From contig NC_063071.1 in the NCBI RefSeq assembly GCF_022605165.1, positions 2,914,001 through 2,978,000 on the forward strand: a DNA stretch of 64,000 nt. Reading direction: 5' to 3'. The DNA comes from Purpureocillium takamizusanense (taxonomy: Eukaryota > Ascomycota > Sordariomycetes > Hypocreales > Ophiocordycipitaceae). A program made the position numbers and the translations under genes. Under the pieces are notes generated by a model. That model did no database searches, had not been told where the DNA came from, and was given only the letters and a program-made list of their open reading frames with translations. Shown here piece after piece: positions 44,591 through 56,651 of the stretch (within the stretch, counting starts at the first letter, position 1; each line of letters begins with the position of its first letter).

Positions 44591-45422
44591 TCCCCTGGGC
44601 CTTGGCGTGGTTGGGTTCAGAGGAGTGGCCTCCGTTGTGCTTGCTTGTCGGTCGAACCTGCGTGTTGCTGCTCTATGGAGTGGATGGGTTTGGCGGCCGA
44701 TCGAGAGAGCGCGGAAAGACGCCTCTGGGGACTGGGGGTGAGTGAGTGAGTGAGTGCTTGTGGGATGGATGGATGGACGCACGGATGGAGGCCCAAGGCG
44801 GCGGCGGCGAGCAGGGCGCGTTTCGCGATCGGGGGGAAAGGCAGATAAGGTAAATGATAAGCTCGCGCAGCGTCATTGACCAGGCAAGGGGTATGATGCC
44901 CCCCGCGAGAGATAATAGGACCATGGTATCAAGCCGGCAGCTAGTAGCCCGTATCTATCTCCCCCGTCGTCCTGCGCCATCAAATCCTGTGCTACTATAC
45001 CCCATACATACTACGTACAGTATACATGACAAGGTCCCCCGATGTAGGAACCTCAGGGTCCTCGAGAAGTGAGATTTGCCCATCAGGGATGGGGCCAAAC
45101 CGTCCGTCGGCGCTGCGAAGCCAACAACTTCCATCGAAATGTCATCATGGTCGCCCACCAACCAACCAACCCCCGAGCGGGGAGTCCCGTCTCTTCCGTC
45201 GCAGCCGCTGCCACGAAACCCACCTGCGGTCAAGTCCGAAGAGCAAAAACTTCCCGCCGTGCCGGGCTTGCTTGCTTGCTCGCTTGGCTTGCCGTGTTGC
45301 GGCTTTCCATCAAAAGGGTTCCGTCACAAGCTCCTTACTCTACACCGTTCCGTCACCGTTTGTCCGTTTCCCCTCATCGCAACGGTGGCGGCGGCGGCAA
45401 AGGCCATCGTCTTGTCTGATAG

Positions 45423-45458
<36 letters not shown>

Positions 45459-47671
45459 CACGCAAGCCACAATGCCTGCCTGCCTGCCCTGATTCAACGA
45501 ACGAACGAACGCACGCTCGCACGCATGATGCACGCACCAAGCCTGTTTGTGGCTGGATGCAAGGCGCAGGCAGCGCGCCTCCTCCTCCACCTCCTCGTCT
45601 TCGTCGTTGTCTGGGGTACTGGAACCGAGTCGTCGCTGCAGCTGCTGCTGCTGCGTCGGAGAGGCGTATACAGTACATACACTAACTACCACGTGCATAC
45701 GAAGTACATACATACACACATGCCCCCCCTCTCTCTCCCCCGGACCTGAGCTCATTTACGGATGCCGGACAAGACACTTCGCCGCCGGAGGAGGAGGACC
45801 TGTGCGAGCCGGACACACGGACAGCTGCTGCTGCTGCTGCTGTACCACCGCGGCTGACCGAGGTGACCGTCGATGGCCGGCCTGTGTGCGCCCAGCCAGT
45901 CAGTCGAGCTCAATGGCCAAATGTAAAGGCGTTTCATTTTATCATGGCAAAGTGGAAGACCCAGCCGTATCCGCGGATGACGACGAGCCCTGCGGGCCTC
46001 GACACGCCCAGATCGCTATCACTCCTTTAGTCTAGACTCGGCGTCTCGCCATGCGTGCAATTACTACCACCACAACCTCCATTAATAACCACCACCACCA
46101 CCATCAGCTCACTAGCCCTTCCCCGTTTTCTCTTGACCGCAACTGCTGCTGCTACTGCTGCAGAGCCCGCCGCGCCCGCGCCAGTCCAGACGCGTCGTAA
46201 TACAGAAGGACCATCCATTGACGGGCGCACGCACACACCAGACTCCTCCTCCTCCTCCCTGTCTGCCACCACGCACCGCACCGCTCTCTCATATGCAGGC
46301 CATCCTGCTGATGCCACCTCGTGCCGCGCGCGCATCTACGCTGGCGCGCATTTCCCAACTCACCGATATGCACGCCCGAATGCGGAGTCGTGTTGTACAC
46401 TGTAGATTGTGCCTTGTTCCCATCTGCAATGCGCCCCCCCTCCCATCCCATCCCACCTCGCATCCCATACTTTGCAGTACGTGCGTGCGTGCGTGCGTGT
46501 GTGTGTGTGTGTGTGTGCCACAACAGCGGGCGATCCCAAGTAAAAGAGCGGAGAGTGACGAATCAATGCCTCAGGCAATCAATGGTTTGCGTCGCGTCTC
46601 CTCGCTTCGAGTCTTCGGCCCTTGATGATGATCACGCCCGTCTGGTGCCCGCTCTACTTCATCACGGGGATGGCGTCGTTTCTGTCGTGCAGGCTCGGGA
46701 CAATGGGCACGTGAGGATGTTCGAGGCACAGCCCGGCTGTCGGCTCGTCGGGTCGCGCGGCAGATGAGTAGTACTGACTGCTGGTCGAACCAAAAAAGCT
46801 CCAAAGTGCACTGCATGGCTAGCCGTGGATCAAGAAGTTGCGTAGTCTTAGAGCCCTTCTTCGGTCGTGAGAGGTCTGGCGTAGCCGGGTGCGATGAGTC
46901 GTGGCACACAATGGCATGAGTTTACAGAGTATCTTTACGTGAAATGTGGTTTTCAAAAGCCCAATGATATGGGTTTGTCGGCAAGTTCTCAGTTGGGGTA
47001 TTTTGTTGGAACATCATCACCTGGGTTCCTGAGCCCGATCCGGACCTACAGCTTCAGCGGCGAGCCAAAGATAGGGTAGACCATGCCGTCTCGGTAGTGC
47101 GTCCCGACGCATTGAAGGGCATGTTATGTTCACATCGCCATCATGGCCCCCGGGTAGCTCGAAGTCGAGCAGGCGTTCGCACCATCTTGGAGCACAGCTG
47201 ACTCTGAGACCGTTGCGCGTGTTTGAGCATGTACTTAGATTCTAGCTGGCTGTGCGCAGGAATCGCGCAACGGAAATGCTGGGCTAGTCCTCATGAGGGA
47301 GATACACGCGTGCGGCCGTGGAGTACGCGACGAGGATCCGAGTGACCGTCGAGCAGCAGCATGCCGCAGTCGTCATCGCCACCGGTGTTGCGAGATGAGA
47401 TGACATTGGAGCGTTGTGTTGCTCTCCATCACATAGAAAGGACCACACGCCAGGCCCGTCACCGACTCACACTTCCCCGCAAAGAACATAGGCGTTCGCT
47501 CGAATGGTATCTTCATTGGATGTCAATATGTAACAAAATACGTACATTCGTTGGGCCGCGCTGTGTCCCAAAATATTACACAGCACATATCAGGCGGTCC
47601 CTTTCGCCACCAAGCCCTTCGCCACGCAGACACACGCACACACACACACACAGTTGGCCCCGCGCCGACGA
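44591..47671. other. Intergenic, microsatellite-rich on the left, compositionally different on the right
   Basis: 44591-46800 has (GAGT)n at 44741-44756, (GA)n at 45429-45457, a GTAC/TACATAC patch at 45670-45720, (GCT)n at 45824-45842 and (GTGC)n/(GT)n at 46481-46517; no gene seen. 46880-47430 is different and listed separately. 47431-47671 lies downstream of the permease stop and holds (CA)n at 47631-47652. Confidence 0.55.
46880..47430 (-). pseudogene. Possible degraded coding remnant, family unknown
   Basis: About 550 bases have no microsatellites and near-balanced composition, unlike either side. On the minus strand, fragments in different frames look protein-like (TGGDDDCGMLLLDGHSDPRR near 47390-47330; THYRDGMVYPIFGSPLKL near 47110-47060, followed by TAG), but frames switch and stops intervene. 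I could not assign a family. It may equally be non-coding. Confidence 0.2.
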
Positions 47672-49861
47672 CTACAGGGCGTGCTGGTGCTCGCCCGCGA
47701 CGGGCGGGCCGGCGTAGTTCTTGTGGCCCCAGACCCAGTACCAGAGGGCGGAGACGCCAATCGCGGCGACGAAGACGGCGGGCGCGTAGTTGACGGTGGC
47801 GGCGGTCACGGGGATCATGGAGGGCATGCAGAAGAGCGGCAGGGCGAGCAGGGACCAAGCTTTGGAGACGCTGTCAGCCGGATATTGTCGCAGACGAAAG
47901 GAAGGAAGGAGAGAAACGGCGAGGGGAGGAGGAGGGCAAGGAGAAAGACACACAGAGGGGATTCTAAGGGGGAGAAGGGGGGGGGGTGTCAAACGTACCG
48001 ATGGCAACAACATTCAGGAGGTATCCCCAGCGGCCGAGGTAAAAGGCGGCGCCCTGGACCTGCTTGCGGCCGGTGGCCAGGCTGATGGCGATGGGGGTCG
48101 CGTACGAGGCCGTGAGAGAAATGACGCCGACGCCGGAGAAGGCGTTGAAGGCGGTCGAGGAGCCAAAGTAGATGAGGCCGAGGAGCACCTCGACGACGGC
48201 GCACAGCATCATGGCGTTGAGGGGCACGTCGAGGCTGCGGTTGACCTTCATCCACCACTTGGAACCCGGGATGGCGCCGTCGCGGGCAAACGCCCAGGTG
48301 CAGCGCGACGAGGCCGTGGTGCAGCCGATGCCGCACAGCAGGGCGAGCACCATGAGCGGGATGAGCAGGCCGATGGCGCCGCCGCTGGAGCCGACGGCCT
48401 CCTTGATGATGGTCGGGACGGGCTGGCCCGAGGGGAGCGCGATGAGCATCTGGATGTCGGGCAGGACGAAGACGAGCGGGATGAGGAAGAGGAGGCCGGC
48501 AAAGGTATTGATGAAGATGGTCGCGACCATGGCCTTGGGGACCTGGACCGAGGGATTTTGCACCTCTTCGCACATGCTGTTTGCCCAATGTGTCAGTTTA
48601 TTTTTGTTTTTTTTTGTTTTTTTTTAAAAATTGGTCTGATATGTTCGGGCTTCCTACGCGCGCCCAGCGGGCGGGAGGAATCGAGAGGGGAGGGGTCGGG
48701 AGTTTTGCTCACGAGATAATCATGCCCGTCGACGAAGTGGCGTAGCCGGCGTGCAAAAGACCGACGCAAAACGACCAGCCGTTAGGCCAGCCCGAATTGG
48801 CCTCGAAGTGACCAAAGACGTACTTGGCGTCGTGGCGGCCGCCCTTGGCGAGGACGAGGATCGTGATCATGATGGCGATGACGCCGGCAAAGGTCCAGAA
48901 GATGGCAGCGGTCTGGAAGAGTGGGAGGCGCGCAGTCAGCTCCAGCTCGAACGTTGTTCACACACTCTCTCCCCAAGGTCCAAAAACCACAGCCGGGGAA
49001 AGGGAATGGTATATATATCTTACATCGAGCCACGGCAGCCACTTGTTGCCCAGGGCAGACACGGCATTGCACAGGATGGTGATGCCGAGGAAGATGAGGA
49101 AGACCTGGTACGGCTCGCCGGCGAAGACGCCGACGCCGGGCTCCGTCTCGAAGACATTGATGCACGCGACGAAGAAGAGGGTCGTGCCAAAGTTGACGGC
49201 GAGGGTGATGGTGATGTTGCCCACGACGTAGGCCCAGCCGCAGACCCAGCTCGCGACGCGGCGCCATTTGGCGGGCGCGAGCATAAAGGCCTGGTAGTAG
49301 ACGCCTGCACGAACGGAAGCATTAATACGAGGGATGCACAGTTGCAATCAATGGAAGGGGGGAGGGGTCCGTAAAGAGGTGGTGTTGGTTTGCGCGTGAC
49401 CCCAAGGCCCGGTCGACCGCATTCATGTCCGGACGAGAGAGGTGGCCGGGGGGAGGGGGAGGGGGAGAAGGGAGGGGGGGATAGAAACGGCAATGCTTTT
49501 ATTTACCTCCGGCAGTGGGATAGACACTCGTGATTTCACCAAGCGAGGCAGCGACACAGACGATGATGAGGGAGACGAGGACCCATCCCCAGATGATGTT
49601 GACGGGGCCGCCACCGGCGAGCGGGTAGAGGAGCGTGGTCGCGAGGCCGTAGGGGATGGAGGCGAGCACAAAGGACATGAAGGCGACCTGGAGCGTGGAG
49701 CGGTTGCGCGACAGCTCGGGCTTGTATCCGAGGTTCTCGAGCAGCTGGTCGGCCGTCTCGGCCTCGCCGACCGACAGTCGCGGCGGCTGGCGCAGGTGCT
49801 CGAGCTTGGGGTCCATGTTGCTGGCGCTGGACGAGTCGTGCTTGGAGTCGGAGCGCGCCAT
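47672..49861 (-). CDS. APC-superfamily amino acid / choline-type permease
   Basis: Five exons on the minus strand, 49861-49507, 49304-49024, 48912-48713, 48576-47999 and 47859-47672, give 533 residues with about 12 membrane helices. It would import an amino acid, GABA or choline across the plasma or another membrane; the substrate cannot be read from sequence. The N-terminal tail (ENLGYKPELSRNRSTLQVAFMSFVLASI) is the standard opening of the fungal amino-acid/choline transporter family. Helix 1 carries the G-x-A-like turn (SIPYGLATTLLYPLAGGGP). CEEVQNPSVQVPKAM is the conserved loop before helix 7, and FARDGAIPGSKWW is typical of loop 8/9. The last acceptor must be AAAG at 47860, not the CAG 11 bases earlier, to keep the frame (VVAI-AWSLLALP). 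Introns run from 87 to 202 bases. It is downstream of nothing on its own strand and probably transcribed singly. Confidence 0.9.
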
Positions 49862-51461
49862 GATGCTGTGATCGATCGACCAGACTGGCTGGCTGGCGGG
49901 CGGGTTTAAAGAGAGGTGTGCGACCGACCGCTCTCCTCCTGTTAGAGAGGGGGGGAGGAAGGGGAGGTTGGTGTTGTTGAAGAGACCCGGGGGGAGGAGG
50001 CCGGGGACGGTGGGCGCGGGCGCGGGCGACTACGGAATCACCACAGCACGCACAGACGGAGGAGGAGGAGCAGCAAGAAGAAAAGAGGCCGGCTTTCTTT
50101 CCTTCGGGAATTCGGAGGCGACGACGGCGAGCGCGGGCCGGTGAGGAGAAGACGACGACGGCGACGAACAGGTGGGCACGTGAGATGTTGGTTAGCACCC
50201 CTGGAGTGCAGAAAGGCGCGCGCTATGGATGATGACTGGCGCAGGTCTTGTGAGTTGTGGTGGTTGTGTGTGTGTGTGCCGCCAACAGGGGTTTTCCGAT
50301 TCTTCTGCTTCCTTGAGACAGCGGATGCGCCTCCAAGCGGACAGAAGAGGTGGGAATCGCGTTCGGTGTCGCGTGCTCGAGAAGGATGGAAAGGAAAGGA
50401 ATGGGGGGAAAGGGAGAGTGAGTGTTGCAAGGTTGAGAGAGGGAGAGACACAAGAGACGGAAGCGTCGCCAGGGTGTGAGCGTGTGTATGAGTGGGTGGT
50501 GGTGGTGGTAACGGGCGGGGCCGTCGTGATATACGACGAAAGGCTTGTGAATTTTTTTGCGGGCTGGGCTAGGCTGGGCTAGGCTGGGCTTCCCACGAGG
50601 GAAACGAAGGAAAAGAAGGGGGGATACCTACGACGGACGGCCCGTGACAGGCGGAGGAGAAGGAGGAGGAGGAGCAGGTGGAGGGACGGGAGGAGGAGGA
50701 CGGTGGTGAGGAGGACGGACGGACGGGACTGACTGACTGATGTGGATGGAGCCCCGGCCAGCGAGTAGGATGCAAGCAAAAGAGTCAGTCAGTCGGGATC
50801 GCCTGTCGAAAAAATGGATTTTGACAGGCGGGAGTACTAATAAGGTATGTACTGTACTGTACCTGCTGCTGTTGAAGAAGGCGGAGGAGAAGAAGCAGCC
50901 CGACGTCTCGAAACCTCGCCTTGTCTCTGTAACTTTTCCCACTACTACCGTTGCTGCTGCTGGTGCTACGTACTGCGCTTCTCGTCGGTACCTACCTACC
51001 TCGTACGCACCAGTGACCACGGAACCATGCACAAACGCCACCGGCGCGGCGGCAGCGGGGTGGGTGGGAGGGAGGCGGAGCCCATTCAACGTGGGCGGGC
51101 GGGCTGGGCTGTTAGTAGTAGTGGAGGCAAAAGGTTTGGGGCCTTGGACGGATCCAGGAGGAGGAGGGGGGGAGGAGGGGAGCGGTCCCCCCCCCGGGTT
51201 GGCCGTCGCCGTCGTCGTGGTTCGAGCAGCCGAGACACGGCGGGCGGGCGGGCGGGCGGCAGCACAGGGCAAGCAAGGGCATTGCATTCCATCGTGTCCT
51301 GGGCGGGTGTCCATGCCCTTGGTCCCGAGCGGACGGGTGCGGTGGTGGTTGCGGTGCTGGTGCTGTTGGGTGAGGACGGGAACAACAACTGACAGACGGA
51401 CAGGCCACATGGGCAGACGCGGACGACGACGTGTATCACCCAACTTGCATCCGGGAACGTG

Positions 51462-51493
<32 letters not shown>

Positions 51494-52615
51494 CCGCCGC
51501 CGAGACGGGGCCTTTCTTTTTTTTTTCTGTGCCTGTAGTCAGCGGGCGGCCATCTAGTAATACTCACTACGGGAGAGATAGATGCCTTCTGTCGTGCAAC
51601 AACCTGTGCAGCATGTGCTGCAGCAGCAGCAGTATCAGCAGTGTGGACCAAAAAGGATGAGCGCCAGGGATTACACAGAGATAGGGTTGCCGCGCATCAT
51701 CATCATCATCAGCACGATCAGCCACGGGGCGCCGCCGGCTCCTGCGCACTACGCGCTGCTAACTTGGTACTAAATCACTACTGCTACCTCTGCACACTGC
51801 TGGGTAGGTACAGGTACTGTTGCTGCTTCGCTACTGCTGCTGGTGGCTCGCTTCGCCGGTGGGGCGGCGTTGGCGGCGGCGCCATTGCTGGGGCCCTGAA
51901 GATTCGCAGCCAGGGTTGTTGCATGAGGACGGGGTCACCATTGGAAAGAGACGCGCAGCCATCGAACGAACGAACTGCTAACGAACAAAAGCCCCCCCGC
52001 CCCCCAGTGGGCACCGCGCCCAGGGAGGAGCCACATCGACGTCACTGCCTCCATCCCAGGGCTCCCGGCCGCCCAGTAGGATGGGGCTAGTGGTCGCAGA
52101 TGGATGGAGCGGGCAGGCCGAGGAGGCTTGGGGGCTTGCTGGGGCTGTTCGAGGTTCGAAAACGGGGCGCCCGCTGCTGCTGCTGCTGCTCAGGTCTCAG
52201 CGTCGGTTCCCGTTGTTCGTTGTGCGTGGTGGCTGCTGGCTGGCGTTGTTGGCACGCGGGCCCTTTCACCCGCCAAGCCGAGCCGAGCCAAGCGGCAGCC
52301 ATTCAGGCGATGCTTTGTTGACTGACGGTGAAGACATGTTCCCATGGAGATGATGCGCCGGCTGGATCTGGATGGATGGATGGTTTGTTGGAGGGGAGGA
52401 GGGGGGAAGGAAGAGGGGAGAGGGGACTTTGGGTCTGTTCCTGCTTGCGGGCTGAGACAAGACCCAGCAGCAGACGCGAGTTGCTGAGACGGGACGACGA
52501 ACGCATCCCAAAGCAACCAAGAGTCGAGCGAGTTCCTCTCGTCTGTCATTGTCACCCGGCCCCAATTATTATTACGCGAGGCCGGGACTGGAGCGCCGGC
52601 GTTGCGTCCACCGCG

Positions 52616-52647
<32 letters not shown>

Positions 52648-52741
52648 CCATCATCACCATCATCATCATCACCATCATCACCATCATCACCATCATCATC
52701 ATCACCATCATCACCATCATCATCATCACCATCATCACCAC
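52616..52741. repeat. (CAT)n trinucleotide tract with regular CAC interruptions
   Basis: About 42 triplets, CAT with CAC at intervals of two to four. The CAC spacing repeats in a higher-order pattern in the right-hand two thirds, suggesting that a block such as CACCATCATCACCATCATCA was itself duplicated. Confidence 0.9.
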
Positions 52742-52931
52742 CTGTAGTTACCGTCCTCCTCGCCCGCCAAGTGCTAATAAAACAACGCCTAGCCCGCTCC
52801 CGCCGCGTTCGCTCGGCTCGCATCATGGCCGCAATTGGCGCCAATTACCTACAGCTGAGCGCCGCCCTTGTTGGCCTACTACTAATTCAGGGTGGCTGGC
52901 GCTCGGGGAGGGCGAGGCGAGGCGGAGCGCC

Positions 52932-52967
<36 letters not shown>

Positions 52968-53856
52968 CGTGGGAAACCAACATGGACGTCTCCAGTAATA
53001 ATAGCACGCAGCAAGCACGCTTGGGCGAGCGAATGCGGTTCAATTCACCCACTCGCTCACTGGATGGAACGCAAGCATCGGCCAGCCAGCCAGTCAGCTA
53101 GACAGCCGGCCAAGGCGGACGACGATCCGCTTTTGGAAACCCGTCTCTCTGGCCGGCCGTCGATCGCTGCCGTTTTGTCGCTGGCCGCATTTCCCATTTC
53201 TTTAATTCCACACTTTCCCGTGCTCCGGGAACCAATTGTTTAAAAAATAAAGTAAAAAATCTTTTCCTCCATGGGAACGAGGACGACGGGGCGGAGATAG
53301 TGCATGACACGGCGACGACGACGATACCTTGTCGGCCAGCCCCGGGGTTGCATCCATTCTCTCGTCAGGGACCGACAAGGACGGACGGCTCGGTGAAATA
53401 GAACGTAATGCAACGTCCACAGGGCGAGTAATAGATACGGTACGTGCCAACTTTTTTCCCCTCATGATGCTAGTAGTTACTGTAGTAGTGTGCATTGAAT
53501 TGGGCAATGGCACGGACGAGTCCTCGTCTCCTTGTTCTCCTGCTTCCAACTAACTTTGTACGTAACTTGGTACTGTACAGTACTGCTGGCTTGCCGCAAC
53601 TCGCAACCGCTGGCTGGTCTGTGGACGCTGGCTTGTCTTGATCTGACTTGTTGACTGACTCGCCGTCTGTTGGGCCGGCTGGCAGGCCACTCGGTCGCTC
53701 GCTCACTCACTTGCATGCATGTATGAATGAAACCTACAAAACTCCGAGTCTCCGTGCTCCGTCTGCTCCGCCCCGGTCCGCATCCCCCGTCCTTTGTCCC
53801 CGGCCCTCCGTCTCCATGTCCATCCATCGATCCATCCATGCCATCCATCCTTCTAT

Positions 53857-53859
<3 letters not shown>

Positions 53860-53893
<34 letters not shown>
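53860..53893. repeat. (CA)n microsatellite
   Basis: About seventeen CA dinucleotides, preceded by a CCATC-rich stretch. Confidence 0.9.
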
Positions 53894-53896
<3 letters not shown>

Positions 53897-54047
53897 TCCA
53901 CATCCCGGTCCCTCCCAGCCTGCCTCCCTCTATCCCTCTTTGACCCCGCCCGCCGAATCGTCGGACTCTCAGTCTCCCAAGGGACCAAGGGACGGTTCGA
54001 GGAGTCGAGTCGCGATGCGTCAGTTAAAAACGTCTAGTGTCCCCATG

Positions 54048-54488
54048 TCAACCCCGTCCCCCGTTATAGTCGGCGCCCCCAACCTTGCGCAGCCGCGCCA
54101 CCAGGTCCCCCTCGTCGAGGTCCGCGCGGTCGCTCGCCGTCACCGCGATGCTGTGGTGCGCCAGCGCGCGCTTCACGTCGCCGCTCTCCACGCTGACGCG
54201 CGCCTTGCGCATCACCCCCGTGCCCTCGCCGATCCACACCACGAGCACAAACTTGACCCGCCGGCTCTCCTTGTCGTTGGCGTACTCGACCCGCGCGTAC
54301 CCGTACTGCACCTGCGCGTCGTCGAGCGCAGACGACAGCTCCGCGACGCCGCCCGAGCCCGTACGGCTGAGCGTCAGCTTTTGCCCGCTGCCGGCGGCGT
54401 GCGACACGAGCAGCCAGTTGGTCGTGTCCTTGTCGCTGCGCACCGCCTCGTACGCTGCCGCGATCTCGGGCGCGTCGAGGCCGTTCAT
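54048..54488 (-). CDS. Coactosin (ADF-H domain actin-binding protein)
   Basis: Single exon, 146 residues, on the minus strand; coactosins are about 140-150. It binds F-actin at the cell cortex without severing it. The start MNGLDAPEIAAAYEAVRSDK, the TNWLLVSH block, YGYARVEY, VKFVLVVWIGEGTGVMRKARVS and the final SDRADLDEGDLVARLRKVGG with an aspartate-rich end match coactosin rather than cofilin. KARVS is the region of the ADF-H actin-binding helix. The stop TGA lies at 54050-54048. The leader on the minus strand is C/T-rich (54489-54600), usual for highly expressed fungal genes. Confidence 0.92.
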   Translation of the reverse strand: MNGLDAPEIAAAYEAVRSDKDTTNWLLVSHAAGSGQKLTLSRTGSGGVAELSSALDDAQVQYGYARVEYANDKESRRVKFVLVVWIGEGTGVMRKARVSVESGDVKRALAHHSIAVTASDRADLDEGDLVARLRKVGGADYNGGRG

Positions 54489-56651
54489 GGCTGATGGATG
54501 GCTGCGCGACCGGTCAGGGACCCGGGCCCGTGTGTATGCGAATGAGAGAGAGAGTGAGTGAGAGAGACTGCAGGTTGTAGGTACAGTACAGTACCCCGCG
54601 CGGGAGAGACCCTGTGAGAGTACGTGCGTGTGAGTATGTGTGTGTGACCGACTGTGCCTGTGAGAGTCTGTCTGTCTGTCACTGCAGCGGGCGGACCGGC
54701 CGGGCGGCACTTACACCAGACACCTCCTGCAGCTTAGTAGTAAGTTAGTTACGTAGTACGTAACCTAGTAAAGACAAAGGCAGAGAGAACGCGAGCGCGA
54801 CCGACCGACAAATGGCCGCACAGAGAGAAAAAGGAATGGCCCAAGCAAGGTCCAGAAGGTCCAGAAAAAGTTGGGCAAGGGAAGAAGACGGAACGGCCAG
54901 CAGCAAGCAAGCAGCCAACGCCGCCAAGGGGGGGGCAGGCACAAAACGTAAGAGTGGGCGACGGGCGGCCAGACGGACGGTCGGTGGGCGGCCCACGGCG
55001 TGTGGAGTTTCATCAAGGGTCGCCGCCGTCTGTCCGTTGTCGTGTCCTCCGTAAGGGTCCCCCCTAGCCGAAAAGGGAGACACGAGATTGGTTCGAGCGG
55101 GAACGCGATGGACCAGCATGGCTCTTGTTACTACTAACTACTAGTGTCATGCTACAATAAAGCCCGCAACCTTGTGGCCTCTCTCTCTGTCCTTGGTGCT
55201 GTTCAGAGGGACCAATCAAGTTAGTACGTACGTACTGGCAACCTGAAAGAAGAGACAGCCCCAATCAATCACCCGAGGCTGGCTGGCTAGCTGGCGTCTG
55301 TGACGGTCAGCGACGGGCTGGCTGGCTCGAGACGGCGGGAGGCAGCACGCGGGCTGAAACGGGCCCTTGCCAGGCCAGGCCAGGCCGCTTCGTCAGTCCA
55401 GTCCAGACCCGGCTTGGGCTTGGGGTTCCAAGTAATTTTAGACGAGGCACAAGAGAGAGTGTGAGATTCATGCGTTCCGACGTTTACCACGTACCAAGCA
55501 TACGTATTCGTACTTTGCGTACAGTACAGTACTAAGTTGGTACTTCATACAAGCTATTCCCATGCCTCCGCCCCTTGACCTCCAGGTAGGTCGGCTTGCG
55601 GCCCCCTCCAACAAGGCAACTTACACGGAACGCAAAAGTAAAGTGCGCTTCTCGGCGGCGCCATCCAAGCATTGTTGGGGGCCACGGCAGCCATTGAAAG
55701 ACAACCGGTACCTACCGTACCTCAGCGTGGTCGCCCGCCCGCTGAAGCCCACAAGCAAGGCAGGTTCAGCCACCAGCGTTGCCACGAGGGCAAGATACTC
55801 GAGGCTGCGTCCGGTCCCTTGTCCAGGGTTCGAGAATGTACATACACACAATGAGGTACGTACGTACGTTAGTATTGCTAGTACTGGTAAAAAGGAAATA
55901 GCTAGCAGTCGCCGCCCACCGCGCGGTGCCCCTGGCCCTGGGTGATGTGATTTGCATATCGTGATCTGCGCGGGATGCATGAACAGCTCCTCCGCCAATG
56001 TCACCCACCCCTGTGCGTGCTGCTGCTCGACAGGCCGCCCTGTTCTAGAACGTTTTTTCGAACGAATGCTTCATCGCCAGATCTGCGCCATGCACTCGTA
56101 CAGTATGTTAGTACGCCGGAGATGAGGCCTGTCCACATGCGCGAACGCCGTCCCATCACCGTCTGCCCTGGCTGGCGGGAGCATGCCTTGGATGACGGCT
56201 CGGAGCTACACGACTACCAAGGCAGTCTAGTCTGCATGTTTGCGAACGTATGAGTGACATGTGTCATCGGGTGACGGACTGTCTGTCACTGGCGGCGCCG
56301 GCGGCGCGACTATTGAAACAAGCTTCTGCGGCACAAAGGAGCTCATCACCCTGCTTGCCACATTGTTGTTGATGCCATGATCGGATCCGATCCTGCGCCT
56401 CGCAACGGCAGGCCAACTCTGCCGGCGTTGAACCTGGTAGCAAGGACGACAGTCGCGGGATACACTGCACGCGGGCATCACAGCGAGAGCCAGCCGCTCA
56501 TACGACTTGACGGCCCGGTCTGCCATGGTCGGCAGCCAAGGCCAGTCACTACTCAAAGGCAGTAGGAACGCTCGCCGCCGTCGTCCCTTTCCATCCGCCC
56601 GTCGTTGTATACCGCTCATCCATCTGTCGCCTGTCGCCTCATACATCATCA
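54489..56651. other. Intergenic 2.2 kb; no gene recognised
   Basis: The left end is the coactosin leader and promoter, with (CT)n and (CACA)n-like short runs. GTAC-rich patches sit at 54745-54765, 55222-55235, 55498-55545 and 55855-55870. An AGGCC direct repeat lies at 55372-55386. 55975-56650 lies beyond the 3' end of the MutY gene and contains no microsatellites but no credible frame either. Confidence 0.55.

Larger units (their letters stand above)
49862..54047. other. Intergenic 4.2 kb; no gene recognised
   Basis: The 200-400 bases after 49862 are the promoter region of the permease. The rest holds AGGCTGGGCT repeats at 50562-50590, a (GGA)n-rich stretch at 50650-50705, (GCGG)n near 51240-51260, (CTG)n at 51461-51490, the long (CAT)n tract at 52616-52741, (CAG)n at 52935-52966 and (CA)n at 53860-53893. 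Frames over the repeats encode His, Ile/Met or Ser runs and are not genes. Confidence 0.6.

Noticed and set aside
47790..48719. 309-codon + strand frame
   Set aside because: Antisense to the permease exons 4-5 and their intron; Asp/Gly/Glu-rich artefact.
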